DNA from: Mya arenaria
Taxonomy: Eukaryota > Mollusca > Bivalvia > Myida > Myidae
NCBI RefSeq assembly: GCF_026914265.1
Contig: NC_069123.1
Span: 49,174,949 to 49,238,948 of the forward strand
Direction: 5' to 3'
DNA length: 64,000 bases
Shown here: one piece after another, positions 62,079 to 64,000 of the stretch
How positions within the stretch are numbered: the first letter of the stretch is position 1
Layout of the letters: every line of letters starts with the position of its first letter
Translations under genes and position numbers: made by a program
The notes under the pieces: model-generated
Database searches by the model: none
The model's input: the letters and a program-made list of their open reading frames with translations, nothing else
Told to the model about the DNA's origin: nothing

Positions 62079-62435
62079 GTAAGTTCACTCTCTTCTTAAT
62101 GGTCATTGTAATGGGTAAGTTGCTGATGTAAGTATGATAGCTTATAGGAAGAGCGTCCGCGGGTTGGAGGTCCTGGGTTGGTTCGTGCGGGTGTAAATTC
62201 TGGCGGCAGGCGAATAACAAGTCTTATAAACTAAATGAATCCAGATTTCTAACCAACAATAATTTTACAAGGTCTGCTCTCCCAAACTGCGCGTAAAGTA
62301 GCTGCGGCGCAATTGTCTTACATTTGGTGCTTGGGCTTCATTCCAACTACTAATAGTTCTTATTTATTTGCATTAGTTTTGTAAGATCGTGCTGTTAATG
62401 TGTTAAACACGTATATGTGTAACTACGCTTGCATT
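62079..62435. other. Start of presumed intron
   Basis: Non-coding sequence between the ependymin-like exon and the tandem array. A short GGAGGTCCTGGGTTGGTTCG near 62180 is weakly tRNA-like. Confidence 0.4.
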
Positions 62436-63512
62436 CATGTACCAGTGCTCTGGTTCAATAGCCAGGCATGTGTCAAACTTATTTGTGTCATGTGTATAAG
62501 TGTACACTTAGGTGCACGTGCCAATGATCTGGTTCACCGACCAGACATGTGTCAAGCGTGTTTGTGCCATGTGTATAAATGAACGCCTGCAAGCAGGTGC
62601 CAGTGTTCTGGTTCACTGGTCAGCCATGTGTCAAGCGTGTTTGTGTCATGTGTATAAATGCACGCTTGCATGCAGATGTCAGTGATCTGGTTCACCGACC
62701 AGACATGTGTCAAGCGTGTTTGTGCCATGTGTATAAATGTACGCTTGCATACAGGTGTCAGTGATCTGGTTCACCGACCAGACATGTGTCAAGCGTGTTT
62801 GTGCCATGTGTATAAATGTACGCTTGCATACAGGTGTCAGTGATCTGGTTCACCGACCAGACATGTGTCAAGCGTGTTTGTGCCATGTGTATAAATGTAC
62901 GCTTGCATACAGGTATCAGTGATCTGGTTCACCGACCAGACATGTGTCAAGCGTGTTTGTGCCATGTGTATAAATGTACGCTTGCATACAGATGTCAGTG
63001 ATCTGGTTCACCGACCAGACATGTGTCCAGCGTGTTTGTGCCATGTGTATAAATGTACGCTTGCATGCAGATGACAGTGATCTGGTTCACCGACCAGTCA
63101 TGTGTCAAGCGTGTTTGTGTCATGTGTATAAATGTACGCTTGCATGCAGATGTCAGTGATCTGGTTCACCGACCAGACATGTGTCAAGCGTGTTTGTGTC
63201 ATGTGTATAAATGTACGCTTGCACGCAGGTGCCAATGCTCTAGTTCACTGACCAGACATGTGTCAAGCGTGTTGTGTCATGTGTATAAATGTACGCTTGC
63301 ATGCAGGTGCCAATGCTCTGGTTCACTGACCAGACATGTGTCAAGCGTGTTGTGTCATGTGTATAAATGTACGCTTGCATGCAGGTGCCAATGCTCTGGT
63401 TCACTGACCAGACATGTGTCAAGCGTGTTGTGTCATGTGTATAAATGTACGCTTGCATGCAGGTGTCAGTGCTCTGGTTCACTGGCCAGTCATGTGTCAA
63501 GCTGGTTTCCGT
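62436..63512. repeat. 79-bp minisatellite with 78-bp variants
   Basis: About fourteen head-to-tail units. Each contains GTGTCAAGCGTGTTTGTG, CATGTGTATAAATGTACGCT and CTGGTTCACCGACCAGACAT. Most units are 79 bp. The later ones (from about 63240) lack one T and are 78 bp, which lets one reading frame run through successive units. It lies in the presumed ependymin-like intron. Confidence 0.95.
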
Positions 63513-64000
63513 ATTCCCAGATGTGGCAGAAAATCGCGTGGTGTCTTCTGCCCATTCAAAACATGTCAAGTCGGGGACGTCTGTTTGTTTACACATGTAT
63601 GCACGGCGAATTTTTCGCTAACGATACACATGACGTGTTCAACTGGCGCCAGGGGTTTACGTCTCTATCCACATGACCATTTACTCGACTCTGATTAGTT
63701 CTTTATGTATATATTGATATTCTATGGACAATCACATTGCTGGTGTTCTTTTGTTTTTGTTACAATATAAACAATAAGCTGCTGGTTTGTATGATTTATT
63801 AAAATGCATTCAATAAATATGTGGTAGTACATTATATGCTGTAATAGTAATATGCATTTTACGCAAAATACGACAAAGGCATGTAGTTACTGCAAAACCT
63901 TTCATTTATTTTAAGACTATAATCAGGTGGGTCTGCCTCACCCCTATGACCATGATCTTTACCTATTGGCAACTACAGCATCATGTAGGCAAATATTTAC
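63513..64000. other. Right end of window, no gene recognised
   Basis: Sequence after the array. The frames ending at 63676 and 63698 start inside the repeat and have no family resemblance. The remainder is AT-rich and probably intronic. Confidence 0.4.

Noticed and set aside
62400-63676. A series of 61-codon Cys-rich frames and a 207-codon frame
   Set aside because: They follow the 79/78-bp tandem repeat; the stepwise spacing of 79 bases shows periodicity, not selection.

Overview
This is animal nuclear DNA. Genes are split by GT..AG introns, several hundred bases of simple-sequence DNA sit in introns, and tRNA-derived SINEs, LINE fragments, a Tc1-like element and minisatellites are common. 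The gene content (SUEL-type lectin with CUB domains, ependymin-related protein, ankyrin/SOCS-box protein) and the style of the repeats suggest a marine invertebrate, most likely a bivalve mollusc. The species cannot be fixed from the sequence alone.

Layout. 1-2280: two related minisatellites (58-bp and 52-bp units). 2469-3510 (+): last four exons of a trypsin-like serine protease; the exon carrying the catalytic His is not in the window. 4473-13856 (-): a complete ten-exon phospholipase B-like (PLBD) gene, 547 codons, with a signal peptide, a candidate nucleophile Cys and a cluster of CLEAR-like E-boxes just upstream of the ATG. 13.9-31 kb: gene-poor DNA with SINE fragments, two 44-bp palindromic arrays in opposite orientation, an internally deleted Tc1 element, LINE debris, and a long-inverted-repeat element (27761-30806) enclosing a decayed C2H2 zinc-finger gene. 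31031-36485 (+): a secreted lectin gene made of two (SUEL lectin + CUB) modules, interrupted by a giant CTTC array. 36.8-41 kb: three fragments of one LINE family. 42.3-61 kb: a triplicated block.

The block appears to descend from a unit [lectin-CUB gene - spacer - ASB gene]. Copy A keeps the lectin-CUB gene but no recognisable ASB gene. Copy B has ruined versions of both (44837-48981 and 51573-53924). Copy C keeps a full-length ASB gene (58509-59867, -) with no lectin-CUB gene next to it. The lectin relic of copy B was further split by a LINE, which was itself hit by a long-TIR element. 61935-62078 (+) is a probable first exon of an ependymin-related protein; its presumed intron holds a 79/78-bp tandem array and the rest of the gene is outside the window.

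The genes do not form a pathway. The protease, lectin and ependymin-like product look secreted, PLBD is probably lysosomal, and ASB is probably a substrate receptor for a Cullin-5 ubiquitin ligase. The most notable points are the complementary survival of genes among the tandem copies, the two-module lectin-CUB gene, the inverted-repeat element with zinc-finger cargo, and the E-box cluster at the PLBD promoter.
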